Shown in pieces: positions 22,711 through 33,662 of a stretch of 64,000 nt of DNA (position 1 is its first letter; every line of letters starts with the position of its first letter). Position numbers and translations under genes: made by a program. The notes under the pieces are model-generated. The model was not told the DNA's origin. It saw only the letters and a list, made by a program, of their open reading frames with translations, and did not search any database. The DNA lies in contig JBAIAA010000119.1 of NCBI GenBank assembly GCA_037893245.1, forward strand, positions 1,178,001 to 1,242,000. Reading direction: 5' to 3'. Origin of the DNA: Crossaster papposus. Taxonomy: Eukaryota > Echinodermata > Asteroidea > Velatida > Solasteridae.

Positions 22711-23775
22711 TCATGTTTCAATTTCGCGCGTTTTCATGCTACATGCTTTCATGGAATAATGACCTGGTTTCCACGAATACCATTGCACACCCTGGTCAGT
22801 ACCTGCATTCTCATCTGGGTAATAATATAGACCATTCAAGTGAGAATACCAACAGTTATTAAACCACCAGGCTCCTGTGAACTGCTGTGCACAGTTGCGC
22901 CCTGACGCCGCATCATTGTCATGATTCTTCGTTGAAAAGGGATGTCCTTTTTGATAATAGTTCATATAATCTCCCTGATGTCCAAGAGAGTCGCCGGCAG
23001 TGCTGCTGGCATCGTATTGGTCATAATTCAGCTTGTAATCACCCGGGGATATTTGGAAATCCGAGTATTTTGCCCATGCTGTGTTGCCCTCCCAGTCCTC
23101 TAAATAAACTCGTAGCTCCCATGTTCCATGTAAATCGTCAGACGTCAGAGTCACCAAGTTGTCATTACCCAACCAGAACTCACCGGACAGATCGCCAAAG
23201 CCAGACTGGTAGTCGGCCCAGTTACGGTAGAAGTCGACGCTGCCATCTTGTCGCCTCTGAAACACGATCCATCCCCCATCGTCAGTTTCCATGTCACAGT
23301 AGACACGAAGACCATCATTGCCGAATCCCTCTGGGTAGATTGTGTAGATATCACTTGAAAGATAACCGGCATCTAAGAGCATCTTGCAACTTCTGTAGCG
23401 ATTCAAGGAGCTATCAGCCAGTGAGTAGAGAGGTGTGTCCTCATCTGCATCAAAGTACACCATTCCTTGAGTTGCATTGAAGTCTTCGAGATGCTCTCGT
23501 CTTGTTGCAAGGTTCATCTCGCACATTTTATTGCAGTCGTTAAAGTTAAACGACCTGCAACGTTCATCCTTGCTGCATTCTCGTCCGCAGATGACACGAG
23601 ATCGCACAGTTTTTGTTGCATACGCCAATTCTTCCAGGGCGCGATTTTCGGCGGCAAAAAACGTATGTTTCCCTGTATATGAAGATGTTTCAAATCCAAA
23701 GACGGGTGAATTAGCTCCCTCGTAAATGATTAATATTATGTGAAATAGTTCAAAACAGATGATTTGTTTCGCCAT
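22711..23775 (-). CDS. Intact fibrinogen-related protein with PAN/apple-like domain
   Basis: 354-aa secreted protein in one uninterrupted exon. Residues 1-27 form a signal peptide (MAKQIICFELFHIILIIYEG). A PAN/apple-like region spans about 31-113 with cysteines 63, 67, 73, 81 and 85. A complete FBG domain spans about 127-348: SCKMLLDAG, VYCDMETDDGGW, WIVFQRRQDGSV, WLGNDNLVTLT, the calcium-site-like FSTKNHDNDA (280-289), and NCAQQFTGAWWFNNCWYSHL with cysteines 295 and 308. The length is normal for an FBG domain of about 215 residues. FBG lectins of invertebrates bind acetylated sugars on microbes and act in innate immunity; that role is inferred. The start is chosen because every paralogue begins MAKQ. 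The Mesh of neighbours is all transposon debris; a promoter-like block lies 450 bases upstream. Confidence 0.92.
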   Translation of the reverse strand: MAKQIICFELFHIILIIYEGANSPVFGFETSSYTGKHTFFAAENRALEELAYATKTVRSRVICGRECSKDERCRSFNFNDCNKMCEMNLATRREHLEDFNATQGMVYFDADEDTPLYSLADSSLNRYRSCKMLLDAGYLSSDIYTIYPEGFGNDGLRVYCDMETDDGGWIVFQRRQDGSVDFYRNWADYQSGFGDLSGEFWLGNDNLVTLTSDDLHGTWELRVYLEDWEGNTAWAKYSDFQISPGDYKLNYDQYDASSTAGDSLGHQGDYMNYYQKGHPFSTKNHDNDAASGRNCAQQFTGAWWFNNCWYSHLNGLYYYPDENAGTDQGVQWYSWKPGHYSMKACSMKTREIET

Positions 23776-24222
23776 CCCATCGATTGAGTTAAGGCCACGT
23801 TATAACAAAAAAATCAGTGTTTTGTTATGTTGCCATTTACATAAAACTGCATAGGTCGACATTCAGCGATTTATCATGTATGATTTCAACAACTGTTGTG
23901 AGAAGACTACAATTTCAAGGCACACTGTTACCCGTAGATGTCTTCTTGGCACAACTGCCAGATTGCACTCAGAGACCTGGTGATGATGGGACTTGGTAGT
24001 TTACAGAAAGGAATGGAGTGACGCAGACACAAACTGTGAACGATTACCAAACTTGAATTGACAGCCTGAAACTAAATCACGAATATTGTGAGTTAGGTTG
24101 CGTTCACAAAAATCCCTATTCATTTGTACTCATGAAGAGTTTCCCATTTTGCGACCGAGTTTTTGCATGTCTTCTTTACACCACTGGTTTGCTCTAGTGA
24201 CAGAGGTCTGGTGATGATGGGG

Positions 24223-24348
24223 TTTTATACTGAAAGCATTGATGGTGCGGCAGACGATGTGTATCTCTCTGATTGGTTATCACAGTTAATACGTCATTCA
24301 GATCAGTGGCTGGTAATTGGCTAGTCATAAACCGTAGCCCCTGATTGG
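24223..24348 (-). promoter_or_regulatory. Putative FREP promoter (unit 2)
   Basis: Gene-strand GTATAAAAC (24223-24230), a good TATA box, is preceded by CCAAT cores at 24272-24276 (AACCAATCAG), 24316-24320 and 24344-24348 (CGCCAATCAG). The same layout as in unit 1, with a better TATA match. Confidence 0.5.
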
Positions 24349-24581
24349 CGGAGGTTTGTAAAGCTCATAACCTAATCGGATAAACGTAAGCTGCAGACCA
24401 TTGGTGTATGGTGTTCTTTTTAATTAAATGTCGTTAAACGGAATGCACCACCGTATAAATAAAGGCACCGATAATTAGAAAATAGCCTATACGTTCATAT
24501 TCGAGTCAATTTCAGGCTGGTTGATTTCATTCTCAAAATGTAATAAGGAATTCAAGGCAATTCAATCGTTCCAACAATAAG

Positions 24582-24744
24582 TAGCCTTGGCGGTCACTAT
24601 ATAACGGCCTCAGAGTTCTAGTGGATTTGTATAGTGGCCGCGTGAGGTCGCTGTTCTCGATTTATGTTTGCACTTTCCAAGCCAAACTATTCCCGCGCAG
24701 GTGGATTTCGAACAAATACACGACAATGGCTTTGGCCAAGTCTA
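24582..24744. mobile_element. MULE-like MITE with 9-bp target duplication (unit 3)
   Basis: Ends TAGCCTTGGC and its imperfect inverse GCCAAGTCTA. The 9-bp duplication AACAATAAG lies at 24573-24581 and 24745-24753, and units 1 and 2 show the empty site. A 9-bp duplication is the Mutator-like hallmark. It contains ATAGTGGCCGCGTGAGGTCG, which recurs in the inverted-repeat block near 26915. Confidence 0.8.
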
Positions 24745-24753
24745 AACAATAAG

Positions 24754-26250
24754 CGACTTTACAAATGTCCTTTACAAAAATGTATTTGCCAAATACATGT
24801 ATCCCAACTCTTGTAATTTGTATCGACGTTTTCAGTGATGAAGATGATTTGAGGAGGAGTCTTTACCGTCGGAAATGATTAAGTTCCAGTAAACTGAGAG
24901 CCTAGAATTAAATATAGTCACTATTACTGATATTTCATTTCATTTGAGCTTTAATTTAAATTCCTCGCAATATATCTAACAATTCTGTTTACTGAAATCC
25001 TGTGTTCACTTTTAATATACATTAAATAAAAATAGCACCATCAAGACAATTAATCCTGTATTGGAGCTAACCCAGGCTCACACTGACAATGTCGACTTTA
25101 ATTTAAACAGGTAGTAGTATAAAATCAAGCTATCCAACTTGCACAATAATTAAATATCACAATTCAAGCTGCGTTTTATTGAAATAGTAAAGATCCTTTT
25201 ACGTCTCCAATTTGTGGCAGCCAAGGTGTGCAAAACAGCACCGATAAATGAATTGGTATATAACATGTAAATAGGTAGCAATTGCACTAGCAGCTACATT
25301 TAATGTGCTATGTACATATATTCAGGAGAGCAGAAGATAGCTCTATATGGGTGCACAACAACAAGTGCAAAACGTGTGGTCCTTTACATTGGCGCCCTCT
25401 ATGTCCAAACGTATCGCTCAAACCAACTGTTGCGTTACGTGCGTATCTAGGCGCAGTCTAATTTCACATACATATACTTTGCACGTGATTTATATTTTAT
25501 ATATTCATATATATAAAAACTTACAACCGTTGTAACTGTTTCAAACAACATTTCTAATTCACAAGATTAAGACAATTTAGATAAATCACATTATCACGTC
25601 GTTAGCTTGTGCATGATTGGTTTAATTCTGTCATTATTATGCACAATGCACAAAAGAGAGTTTTAATCAGAAATGTTGTGATATCTTTTTAGTTATTTTT
25701 TGACAACAGAGGGCGCTAATCAGAATCTTCTATTGGAAAGACGCGGCGCTTTTGGTCGGGCGACTCGGCGCCGTCCTTGTGTGCCGCCGGCGTCGGTGCG
25801 GCGGGGTGCCAGATCGTTCGCGACGACGAATCCCCCCGGGTATAAGATTAAAAAAAACACCTCATATTCGTCCGCGGTGAGATTTAGGATAAACAGACGT
25901 CGCTTTTCGATTGCCTGTTGATGTGGGTGGGCCTTTTTGCGTAAACTATTGCGTTATTTTTGCATTATCGATCCTTGCCGGAGTGCGGGCCGAAGCCTTC
26001 CCGAAATCGTATCCCGTTGCTTGGTTGCCGAATTGATGGCTGTTCGCGATTGGGCGGCAGATATTGTGTTACACAAAGCCTTCGCAAATTGTATCCATAG
26101 AGGTCAGTGATTGTATCCCTTGCTCGGTGGCCGAATTGTTGCCGAGTTGGTTGTTCGCGATTGGGCGGCGAATCGCGTGTTATTTGAGCTGGTGCCCCGC
26201 TTTATACTCTCTTGGTTATTGCGGAGTTTCCTGGAAACATAGTACCAGTT
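24754..26250. other. Unit 3 backbone and GC-rich tract, no gene seen
   Basis: The left part is reduced backbone. From 25735 the base composition changes abruptly to GC-rich (GACGCGGCGC, GCCGCCGGCGTCGG). Two direct copies of about 100 bases follow at about 25990-26085 and 26086-26185 (GTTCGCGATTGGGCGGC in both). No coding family or RNA gene was recognised. Confidence 0.45.
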
Positions 26251-26251
26251 A

Positions 26252-26610
26252 AGCGCCAGCTTCGTTTTCGGCTTCGAATTCCATGCGCGCCGACCACTTT
26301 TCAGTCACAGGTTCGGAACGTTAAAAAAATGATTTATTGCTTTCGTGTTGCCTTTTGGGCAAATTTCTTTGCTTCACATTGTCGATACTTAAATATTACA
26401 ACATTATCTCTCTAAAAACACTCCGAAACCTATCGCTTCTGCGCAAAATGTAACGTTCATCGTGCAAAAATGTCTCGAAATTGTAGGTCGATGGTGGATA
26501 TGAATATGCAATTTAGAAACGTGACTGCGTCTTCGGCTTCGGCTTTGCCTCCGAATTCCTGGGCTCCGACCATTTTTTCAGTCACAGTTTTGGAACGTAA
26601 AAACAATGAT
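26252..26610. repeat. Direct repeats of ~85 bases
   Basis: About 26252-26340 and 26527-26610 share TTCGGCTTCG, CGAATTCC, CCGACCA, TTTTCAGTCACAG and GGAACGTAAAAA. Repeated in unit 5 (about 51925-52010 and 52195-52278). Confidence 0.65.
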
Positions 26611-26846
26611 TAAGACCCCTCCTTTTTGAAAATCCCGGATGGATCCGTCTGATGAATACGGCCAGGTTGTGAATTGTACGTTAATTGTACGTTACTTTGA
26701 TTGTACAATGTACGATGTGCATACATACCCGATCGTATTTTTCGCGCGCGCTGTGTGAGTCTCCTTCGTATTTGTGAGTCTCCTTTCAAGAGTGGAATTG
26801 CCAGTGTTACGACAAAAAAACCTTTGCTGCGGTGGTAATCGGAGCT

Positions 26847-26950
26847 CAAACAACGACCTCATGCAGCCACTATTAGGGCCTATATGCAAGGCAAAAGTAG
26901 CTTCAGTTGATTTGCATAAATAGTGGCCGTGTGAGGTCACTGTTCGCGCT
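26847..26950. repeat. Inverted repeat related to the MULE-like MITE
   Basis: AACGACCTCATGCAGCCACTATT on the left pairs with AATAGTGGCCGTGTGAGGTC on the right. The right arm matches the inside of the MITE at 24582-24744. Confidence 0.55.
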
Positions 26951-26959
26951 GTATTTTTT

Positions 26960-27269
26960 TGCTGCGTTCCAATCGCGTCGTTTTTATTGTGTTCACCGTG
27001 AATTTCTCCATGTTCACGAGTGGGTTGCGTTCCAAACGCTACTTACCAAGACGCACGCGCACATCGAGTTAGTCGTGCGGTGAAGACATTCGTTATCGCG
27101 CAAGAACTCGTACGTGAACGAACACGCATGTGCGAGTATTTCATTTGTTATGAAGTCGTGAACATGGATAAATAAATCCACCTCGAGTTCAGCACTCGTG
27201 AACACGAGTTACCAGGCGATTAGAACGCCATTATACGACTCGTGAACACGACGCGATTGGAACGCAGCA
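26960..27269. mobile_element. Inverted-repeat MITE with GCTGCGTTCCAATCGCGTCG ends (unit 3)
   Basis: The 20-base end is exactly repeated inverted near 27249-27268. The body is rich in CGTGAACACG-type motifs in both orientations. A target duplication cannot be fixed because of the adjoining T run. No transposase is visible. Confidence 0.7.
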
Positions 27270-27453
27270 TTAGAACCGCGCGCTATGAGCGCAAGCTAGC
27301 ATGTGCAGGGCGCGCGTGGCGTGTATTTCTAGACGGACAACGACAGACGGATAACGACGAACGCGCCTTGACCTAAGCTAAGGACAAAGAGGGCGGTAAG
27401 CCGATCGGAAACATCGATCTGCGCATGCCCGAAACCGAACATGTCTCCGGCCC

Positions 27454-28278
27454 GCGATTTTTTTTCCGTACCACTAACGCGTCAATTTGCCCGTTTCATT
27501 CGAATTGGGCGATTTGAATAGAGACCAAAGCGCGCGCTTCAATACGAATCGATTTTGATACGCGCGGAACGTATGAAGACCAGCGACGTTGACAGCCATG
27601 AGCAAGTTCGGGCGCGAACTATAGTTAACCATAGTTCGACTAACGTCGCTCGAACGCAGAATGGTTGGACTATCTAGTCGACTATTTGGAACCAGACCCC
27701 GGAGCACGGTTGCCGCTGGTTGACAGTAGCCTCTTTTCATAGGAAAACATGGAGAGAACCAGTGACGTAGAAAAAGGTGAAAGGCACTACGTTAAGTGAA
27801 AATCTGGCGGGCCTAATGTAATTTTTGTCTTGTTTTTGGACCAACATGACTAACGTTATGGCTTATCCTACTTATATGCGTGGAAGAATAGTGGCAAAAC
27901 CCATTTCATTCATGTCGCAAATGTAAATAAAGCGGTTGCCATCTTTTGAACAATAGTTCGACTAGAGCCGTTCGAGCGAACTGCATTTGAGCATGCGCAT
28001 TGGTAAAGCAGATACTGACTAATGGTTAACTATAGTTCGCGCCCGAACTTGCTCCATAATTCACCAAAATTAATGGATACAGTCCCTAGTTAATTGTATA
28101 CAGTCCCTAGTTTTTCGTACACACGACTTTTATACCTTTTTCTATTAACCCAAATTATTGGTTAATAATCTCATCTAGATAGGGTCTTTGGAAAAAGGTA
28201 TAAAAGTCTCTATTCAAGTCGCCCCATTCCAATGAAACGGACAAATTGACGCGTTAGTGGTACGGAAAGAAAAATCGC
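27454..28278. mobile_element. 825-bp MULE-like element with long inverted ends (unit 3)
   Basis: Ends are inverted over about 75 bases (GCGATTTTT, CCGTACCACTAACGCGTCAA and onward). The 9-bp duplication CTCCGGCCC lies at 27445-27453 and 28279-28287. Long inverted ends with a 9-bp duplication indicate a Mutator-like non-autonomous element. A nested inverted repeat (27600-28054) and a small one (ACTTTTATACCTTTTTC near 28126 and its inverse near 28205) lie inside. Confidence 0.82.
27600..28054. repeat. Nested inverted-repeat element
   Basis: GAGCAAGTTCGGGCGCGAAC at the left and its inverse at the right; arms extend over about 33 bases through TATAGTTAACCAT. A second inner copy of CATAGTTCGAC occurs on both sides. 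Confidence 0.7.
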
Positions 28279-28930
28279 CTCCGGCCCGTACCTGTTGAGT
28301 TGTTAGCGAGGTTAGCGATTCGGGTCGGGAGACAAAGGCGGCGATCAGCCGAGCAAAAACATCGATCTGCGCGTGCGCGAAACCGAACATGTCTCCGTCC
28401 TGTTGAGTTTGGGAACGGTTCTCGGGTGAAATAGCTTCCGGTCTGTAAGCACGACGGAGCGGTATATTGTGTACACTAGTAGGCGGTCCTTATGTCGTCA
28501 GAAGTGAGCTGAAACAGATTTGAAATGCTTAGGACTTTTTACACATGTATATGTTTCCCAAAACCATTTTTTTTGTTTTTTTGGCGGCATTAAAAAAACT
28601 TCATAATGTCCATGGATAAATTATCTAAACTTGGTGGTTATGCAAATATTGAAGACAAAAATCACAAGATTTTTAAATAGTGACGAATTATGTTTTATCA
28701 TTGAAACTGTGCTTCTAAAAGAAGAAGACCACGCCCCTTTTAGTGGTTTTATTCGAGCCTATTTCAAACAACAGTCTCAGGTGTTTTCTAAGACCTAGAA
28801 GTGATATGAAACCAGTTTTGGGAATCCTAAAATCTCTATTTATATGAATTTGAATTTCTATAAAATTATATGAATTTCCAAATGTTCATGTTGGAAAACA
28901 TTTTACACATATGGACTGGCAATGAGCATT

Positions 28931-29103
28931 CACTAGAGCACGTCTATTCCCCCGATGGTCTGTGAGTGACCAAAAGGGGGGCCTATTTCCAGAGGCCGAA
29001 GGCCGAGGTAAATAGGCCCCACTTCTGCTCACTCATAGGCCCGAGGGGGGGGGGGGGGGGGGGGGGGGCGGGGGGGGGGGGGGGGATAGACGTGCTCTAG
29101 TGA
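28931..29103. repeat. Palindrome P3 with GGCCGAAGGCC tip and poly-G run (unit 3)
   Basis: Arms CACTAGAGCACGTCTATTCC and inverse enclose a second inverted segment (GGGGCCTATTT / AAATAGGCCCC) around the tip GAGGCCGAAGGCCGAGG. The right arm carries a G tract of 24 and 16 Gs split by one C (29045-29085). Confidence 0.8.
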
Positions 29104-29160
29104 CCGAATCATGCCTCAATTCATCCTAAACTAATCGCAATAAATGAGAAATACACCCCT

Positions 29161-29290
29161 GTGAAAAAATGGACTTGCCCCTTGAAAGAGAGAGACACAC
29201 GGTCTGAAAGAGAGATGGGCTACTGTGAAAGAGAAACACACCACCGCAAAAGAGAAACGCAGCTCTGTGAAAGAGAAAGAGGTACCTGGC
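29161..29290. repeat. Imperfect ~24-bp GAAAGAGA tandem repeats
   Basis: Five or so degenerate copies of a unit with TGAAAGAGAAAC. The 85-aa frame through it (KERDTRSEREMG) is repeat-derived. Repeated at 54734-54860. Confidence 0.6.
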
Positions 29291-29384
29291 CCTATTGGGC
29301 TTCCGTAGTTTTCGCTCGGCTTACCGTCCTCTTTTCTTCCGTCCCGAATCGAAAGCTCGCGACTGTAGGCTGGACTGGAGAGGC

Positions 29385-29800
29385 TTCCCCTGAGTTTATG
29401 CAGAAGGCTTTAAGATAATGTTTTTATGTTGACGTTTAATTCTCGAAAGTCAAAGTTACTTGTCTGCTGGATCCAGGGTCCCAAGTCACCACCGTGGAAG
29501 AACGGTTCTTCAGTCGGTTTGTCGAACCCCCGGGATTCAAACTTCAAGGTATACCAGAGCCGTTCACCCTTGTATCTGCTTACGGTGCTTCCATGCCCTA
29601 CATCGGGTGGTTTAAAACTGATGTTGAAGCCGTCTTGTCCCCATTCTTTGAAAAAACGAGAGTGTGCATGGCATTCTAGGAATAAATGTTCGCCAAGATT
29701 GCAGGGAGAGACTCGTGTCTACCAAACAACATTCCCCACTAAGAAAGATCCCATGGCCAACCCCAAATCCAGTTTGGCCGAAGGCAATTATGTAGACGAT
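29385..29800 (+). mobile_element. LTR-retroelement retropepsin fossil (unit 3)
   Basis: Same fossil as in unit 1 but retaining more of the segment after the protease core (ILGINVRQD-like text follows). Ty3/Gypsy-type Pol is the likely source. It is broken and no other parts of the element are visible. Confidence 0.55.
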
Positions 29801-29878
29801 TGATTGGCGGTTGACGTCGTTAGATGCTGAGGATGGACAAGGTGGACGGGCACGATTATGTGGACACCCTTTGGTGCT

Positions 29879-30067
29879 CTAAGTGACACGAGATCGGACA
29901 ATTTTAGTGGAATATACAAACCCTTTCAGTGCGCGATTTTTAGCTGCATAAAACATTTGTTTCTCTGCATCAGATAAAGTATTAAATCCAGAGACAGACG
30001 AGGTAACTCTCTGGAATATGATGGATATTATGTAAAACAATTTTAAACGTAAGATTTGTTTCGCCAT
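29879..30067 (-). pseudogene. FREP 5' remnant (unit 3)
   Basis: MAKQILRLKLFYIISIIFQ signal peptide followed by a PAN start (KQMFYAAKNRALKGF, TKIVRSRV), stopping where intact genes continue ICGREC. The break at GTGTCA is the same in unit 5. No downstream FBG sequence lies in the expected place. Confidence 0.75.
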
Positions 30068-31065
30068 TGTTTTCTTTCTTATGATGTTTGATCGGTACAT
30101 GTAGTTAAATTTCGCGGAACACAATTCAGCGATTTTGTATGTCTGGTTTTACTGTCGCCACGTTGTTAAACGACTAAAGATTCAAGCCACACTGCTTTCG
30201 GTAGCTGTCTTCTTAACACAACTGCTGAATGGCTCTGGAGACACAGAGGCCTGACGATGATGGGATTTGGCAATAATACACAAAGTAATGGGGTGAGGCA
30301 GACGATGTGTATTTCCCTGATTGGTTATTAAAGTTAATGTGTCTTTCCACATTTAGTGTTTAGTCTTCCCGCCAGTGAAACCGTTGCGTTACAAACTGTT
30401 TCACGTTTTACCGTAGGCTTATAACGGCAGTGGCACAGTACGGAAGGGATGGATTAACCTCCATGGATTAACGTATGACACGAAGCGCATAAAGCCGACT
30501 GTGCACACTCCTTAATTGCATATCCCATACAGGGGCAGGTGTTTGAAGCATAAACTCCAGTTGTCTTAATACACCTACCAGTCACGCTGCGATAATTACA
30601 CACTCGTAAACTCAACATGAACAACCTAAATAAACTGAGACAAATTAATCGTGGATTGGTTCATGTCGCTCAGTTTATTCAACGTCATTGGTCTTTTTTA
30701 TTGGAACCATTTTTGTATCGCAATATACAAGCAAAAATTAAAATGTGCTCATTAATTAAGATTATTTGTTGCCCTCTTCCGCGATATTGATGTGGTTTTG
30801 GTAATTTTAAATTAATTTCAATTATAAGCACTCACTTAAGACAACGCGCTCCTTCCAAACAATGCATAATGTCATAATTGCGATTTAGTTAGATTGTTAC
30901 AACCACATTTCTTACTTGGGTTTTAATGAAAATGACACACCCATAAAACCTAGTTTCCAAAACATGATCACTAGTGAACAAATTCTAACAAGGCAACGAA
31001 GAATGTAGAAAAGGAATTGTTTTTAATGTTTGTTTTGTCACAAGAAACAACTATAAACCTTCATA
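30068..31065. other. FREP-remnant 5' flank and backbone
   Basis: 30068-30500 matches the upstream region of FREP genes (GATGATGGGATTTGGC, CAGACGATGTG, TGATTGGTTAT) without a TATA-like box. The remainder is A/T-rich backbone without recognisable genes. Confidence 0.45.
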
Positions 31066-31290
31066 TGTGACACGGTCAAGCCGAATGAGTCGGATGTCGG
31101 GAAATCCCAAAAATGCACTGTGTTCTTCGTTGGTATTTAAACAAATTTACATAACTTGACAACAAAACATCGTATCAACAGGGGGTTTTCAGTTTTTAAA
31201 ACGTACAGATGCCCTCTTTGAAACTACATAAAAAAACCTCATTTTTTGACGGGGGCCGACATCCGACTGGATTCGCTTGATCGTGTCACA
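31066..31290. mobile_element. TGTGAC-ended MITE, TA target (unit 3)
   Basis: Ends TGTGACACGGTCAAGC and inverse (with a few mismatches), flanked by TA on both sides. Units 1 and 2 show the empty site (CTTTCATATTTTAAAATTG in unit 2). GAGTCGGATGTCGG near the left end pairs with CCGACATCCGACT at the right. A Tc1/mariner-type non-autonomous element is likely. Confidence 0.75.
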
Positions 31291-32505
31291 TATTTTAAAA
31301 TTGTGCAGACAACTAATAAATAATGACATCAGAACAAATAAATCTGCGAAATTCAGACTCTATTCATTTTGTGGTATCACAGCAGTATTTCCGTGGGAAA
31401 GTAACTGGAGTAAAACAATATGATGAATACTTTGAATATTTCTTTATAAGAGAAATAACACTGGCCACAAATTCTAAGCTGATGTCATTTTGTGCTACAT
31501 TCTATTCGTGCAATACAAATATTATTAATGCATACATGTACGAATAACACTTATTCTCATAAGCTGATATTATTTGTGAAACTATAATTGAAATCTAACA
31601 TATTGTTTTCACATACGCTGTATTTATAATTTAGCAAGAACAGTTTTTACAATGTTTCGTTATATGGACCTTATTCAAGAGAAAACCATTTGGGTTGTGT
31701 TCCCTGGATGTATCTGTTGAATAGGATGGTGCCAGACTATTTTTGAATTCTAGCCTCAATTTCAATATTTTTCTGAAATGTGGCATCAAACATCAAGGTA
31801 AGTTTAATCACAAATTTTTATTTATTTATCAGAGACGACTTGTGTTATTTGGTAATTAATTTGAGTTTATTGCTTTCATTTCTATCTGCAAGTTCCCAAA
31901 CTGAAGATTTTACCTCACTTTCAATGTATTATGGCCGACTCGTGAATACATCTCACAGTGACGGATGTTGTTCGTAGCCCTGCAATGCTGGCGAATATTA
32001 TACCCCTTTAAAGGGGAATTTAACTTCAATTTTAAAAAGATCATCATGTCTGTTTTTGTTTAAATAATGCAACCGACAGGTTGTTGTATACATATACCAG
32101 TGAACCCTTGTGTGTGTGATTGCCCCTATAATGTCGCTGTTAAAAATTGGAGTGAAAATAAACTTAGTCTAAATTCGAGGCAGCTTCGGTTAAACTCGGC
32201 TATAATTTAACACTGCGATATGATTAAATGTAACCGTTGTTTTGTCAGATGTACAACATATAATAAGTATCCTTTTGTAATAGCAAAACAAAAACCAGTT
32301 AACTTCTTAACGTGTTGAAAATGTGATAGGCCTAGTAACATTTCGATTAACTGCGAAACACATTATTCCATATATTTTTTGTTGGCAGTTTTATAACAAT
32401 TCTAAAAGACTCGGGGTATTAATAAAATATGAATATGGCTGTGCAATGATTTACAGGTGCAAATAAAAAAAAGGAAATTTAGAATAATTATTAACAATGC
32501 AACGT
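31291..32505. other. Unit 3 backbone, no gene seen
   Basis: A/T-rich. Two short plus-strand frames (31323-31547 and 31780-31977) have no recognisable domain and no conservation as frames in units 1 and 2. I treat them as chance. Confidence 0.45.
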
Positions 32506-32742
32506 TCACGGTTCAATTTCGCGCGTTTTCATGCTACTTGCTTTCATGGAATAATCACCTGGTTTCCACGAATACCAATGTACACCCCGGTCAGTACCTG
32601 CATTCTCATCTGGGTAATAATATAGACCATTCAAGTGAGAATACCAACAGTTATTAAACCACCAGGCTCCTGTGAACTGCTTTGCACAGTTGCGCCCTGA
32701 CGCCGCATCATTGTCATGATTCTTTGTTGAAAAGGAATGTCA
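32506..32742 (-). pseudogene. FREP C-terminal fragment (unit 3)
   Basis: The minus strand encodes the end of an FBG domain: FSTKNHDNDAASGRNCAK, GAWWFNNCWYSHLNG, then a stop. It is closest to the unit 2 gene rather than the unit 3 gene. Upstream (higher coordinates) it is cut by an MDAE-type MITE. No start or PAN part remains. Confidence 0.8.
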
Positions 32743-32759
32743 TATTTGGAAATATGAGT

Positions 32760-33088
32760 AATCCCCGTATTTAATTATTAAGAAATATCTTACTCATTTG
32801 AAAGTAAATAATGATTCTAGGCATCCAGCAAAATGATTGCGCTAGATATCCTGTAATTATTTCGAAAAATATAATTTTATAATATTTTTTTGAAAACGCC
32901 CCACGGCAATCGCGAAAAAAATAACAACATAAGAATAACTGCTCGAATGCTGTTTTTCGTGCTTTTTCTCGGCATCAATGACTGTAAAACTTCGGACAGG
33001 TCAGGTAAACGGTGTTTACTATAATACAATCCCCAAGTTTACCCATTCATGATAATTCAAACAATTACAAATGGCGTATCCTACCTTA
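32760..33088 (-). mobile_element. MDAE-type MITE (unit 3, copy 1)
   Basis: Landmarks GGCATCCAGCA, GCTTTTTCTCGGCAT and AGGTCAG, ending with AAATGGCGTATCCTACC. Inverted relative to copy 2 at 33663. Confidence 0.7.
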
Positions 33089-33218
33089 AAAAAAGAGGAA
33101 AATTTGAGTGAAATTAAACTTATTCTTAGTCTCGGTTAAACTCGGCTACAATTTAACATTTCGATATAATCAAATGTAGCCGTTGTTTTGTCAGATGTAC
33201 AAAATATAATGGGTATCC

Positions 33219-33662
33219 AATTTTTTTTTAAAATTTCAATTCACTTTATTTACCACATAACGTTGCACAATAAGCAAACACCACCACATAATTTAGGATA
33301 AATGTGGAAGGGGGTCCCTAGGAAGCAGAGCTTGTCGAGTAGGGGCCCCCCACATACATATACACACAACTTACACATTAAGACAAAACAGTTATTAAGT
33401 TAACACGATTATTCACACAAAAATAAGGAACTTACAAACAAAACCTGTGACCCGCGACCCCGTGAGAGTTAATCTTTTTCCAAATAATTATTTAACAAAT
33501 ATTTCTTATAGTTACATTTAAAGAGAGACAGGCTGGATGTAGTTTTCAAGGAAATGTCCAACGAGTTCCAAAGCTTAGGACCCTCATGCTTAACTGTTTT
33601 GGTTGAAAGTTTAGTACGTACCTTTTGTAAAAAAACACAAAAAAAACACACCAAAAAACTTT
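33219..33662 (-). mobile_element. 5'-truncated LINE, RT C-terminus and 3' UTR (unit 3)
   Basis: The minus-strand frame at 33469-33654 ends with VRTKLSTKTVKHEGPKLWNS, then SLFKCNYKKYLL and a stop. The GPKLWNSL...SL..FK..L K.YLL pattern is the usual end of reverse transcriptases of Jockey/CR1-like non-LTR elements. The 3' UTR follows and ends in an A-rich run (T run at 33220 on the plus strand). Only the last part of the element is present. Confidence 0.75.

Larger units (their letters stand above)
14677..24340. repeat. Tandem locus unit 2 (type B)
   Basis: Second unit, the shortest of the complete ones. Nearly identical to unit 4 except for the 4.87 kb transposon in unit 4 and the 557-bp deletion in the unit 4 FREP. 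It lacks the retropepsin fossil and FREP signal-peptide remnant seen in units 1, 3 and 5. Contains the 1.4 kb TAG-ended element and the intact FREP gene at 22711-23775. Confidence 0.88.

Noticed and set aside
22887-23480. 197-aa plus-strand frame and its counterparts at 13220, 34512, 49134 and 60079
   Set aside because: They lie antisense to the FREP coding sequence and are open only because of its codon usage.
25735-25830. GC-rich tract considered as an rRNA fragment
   Set aside because: Composition is suggestive but I could not match it to any conserved rRNA segment.
31323-31547. 74-aa frame (also at 56895)
   Set aside because: The same backbone in units 1 and 2 does not keep the frame.
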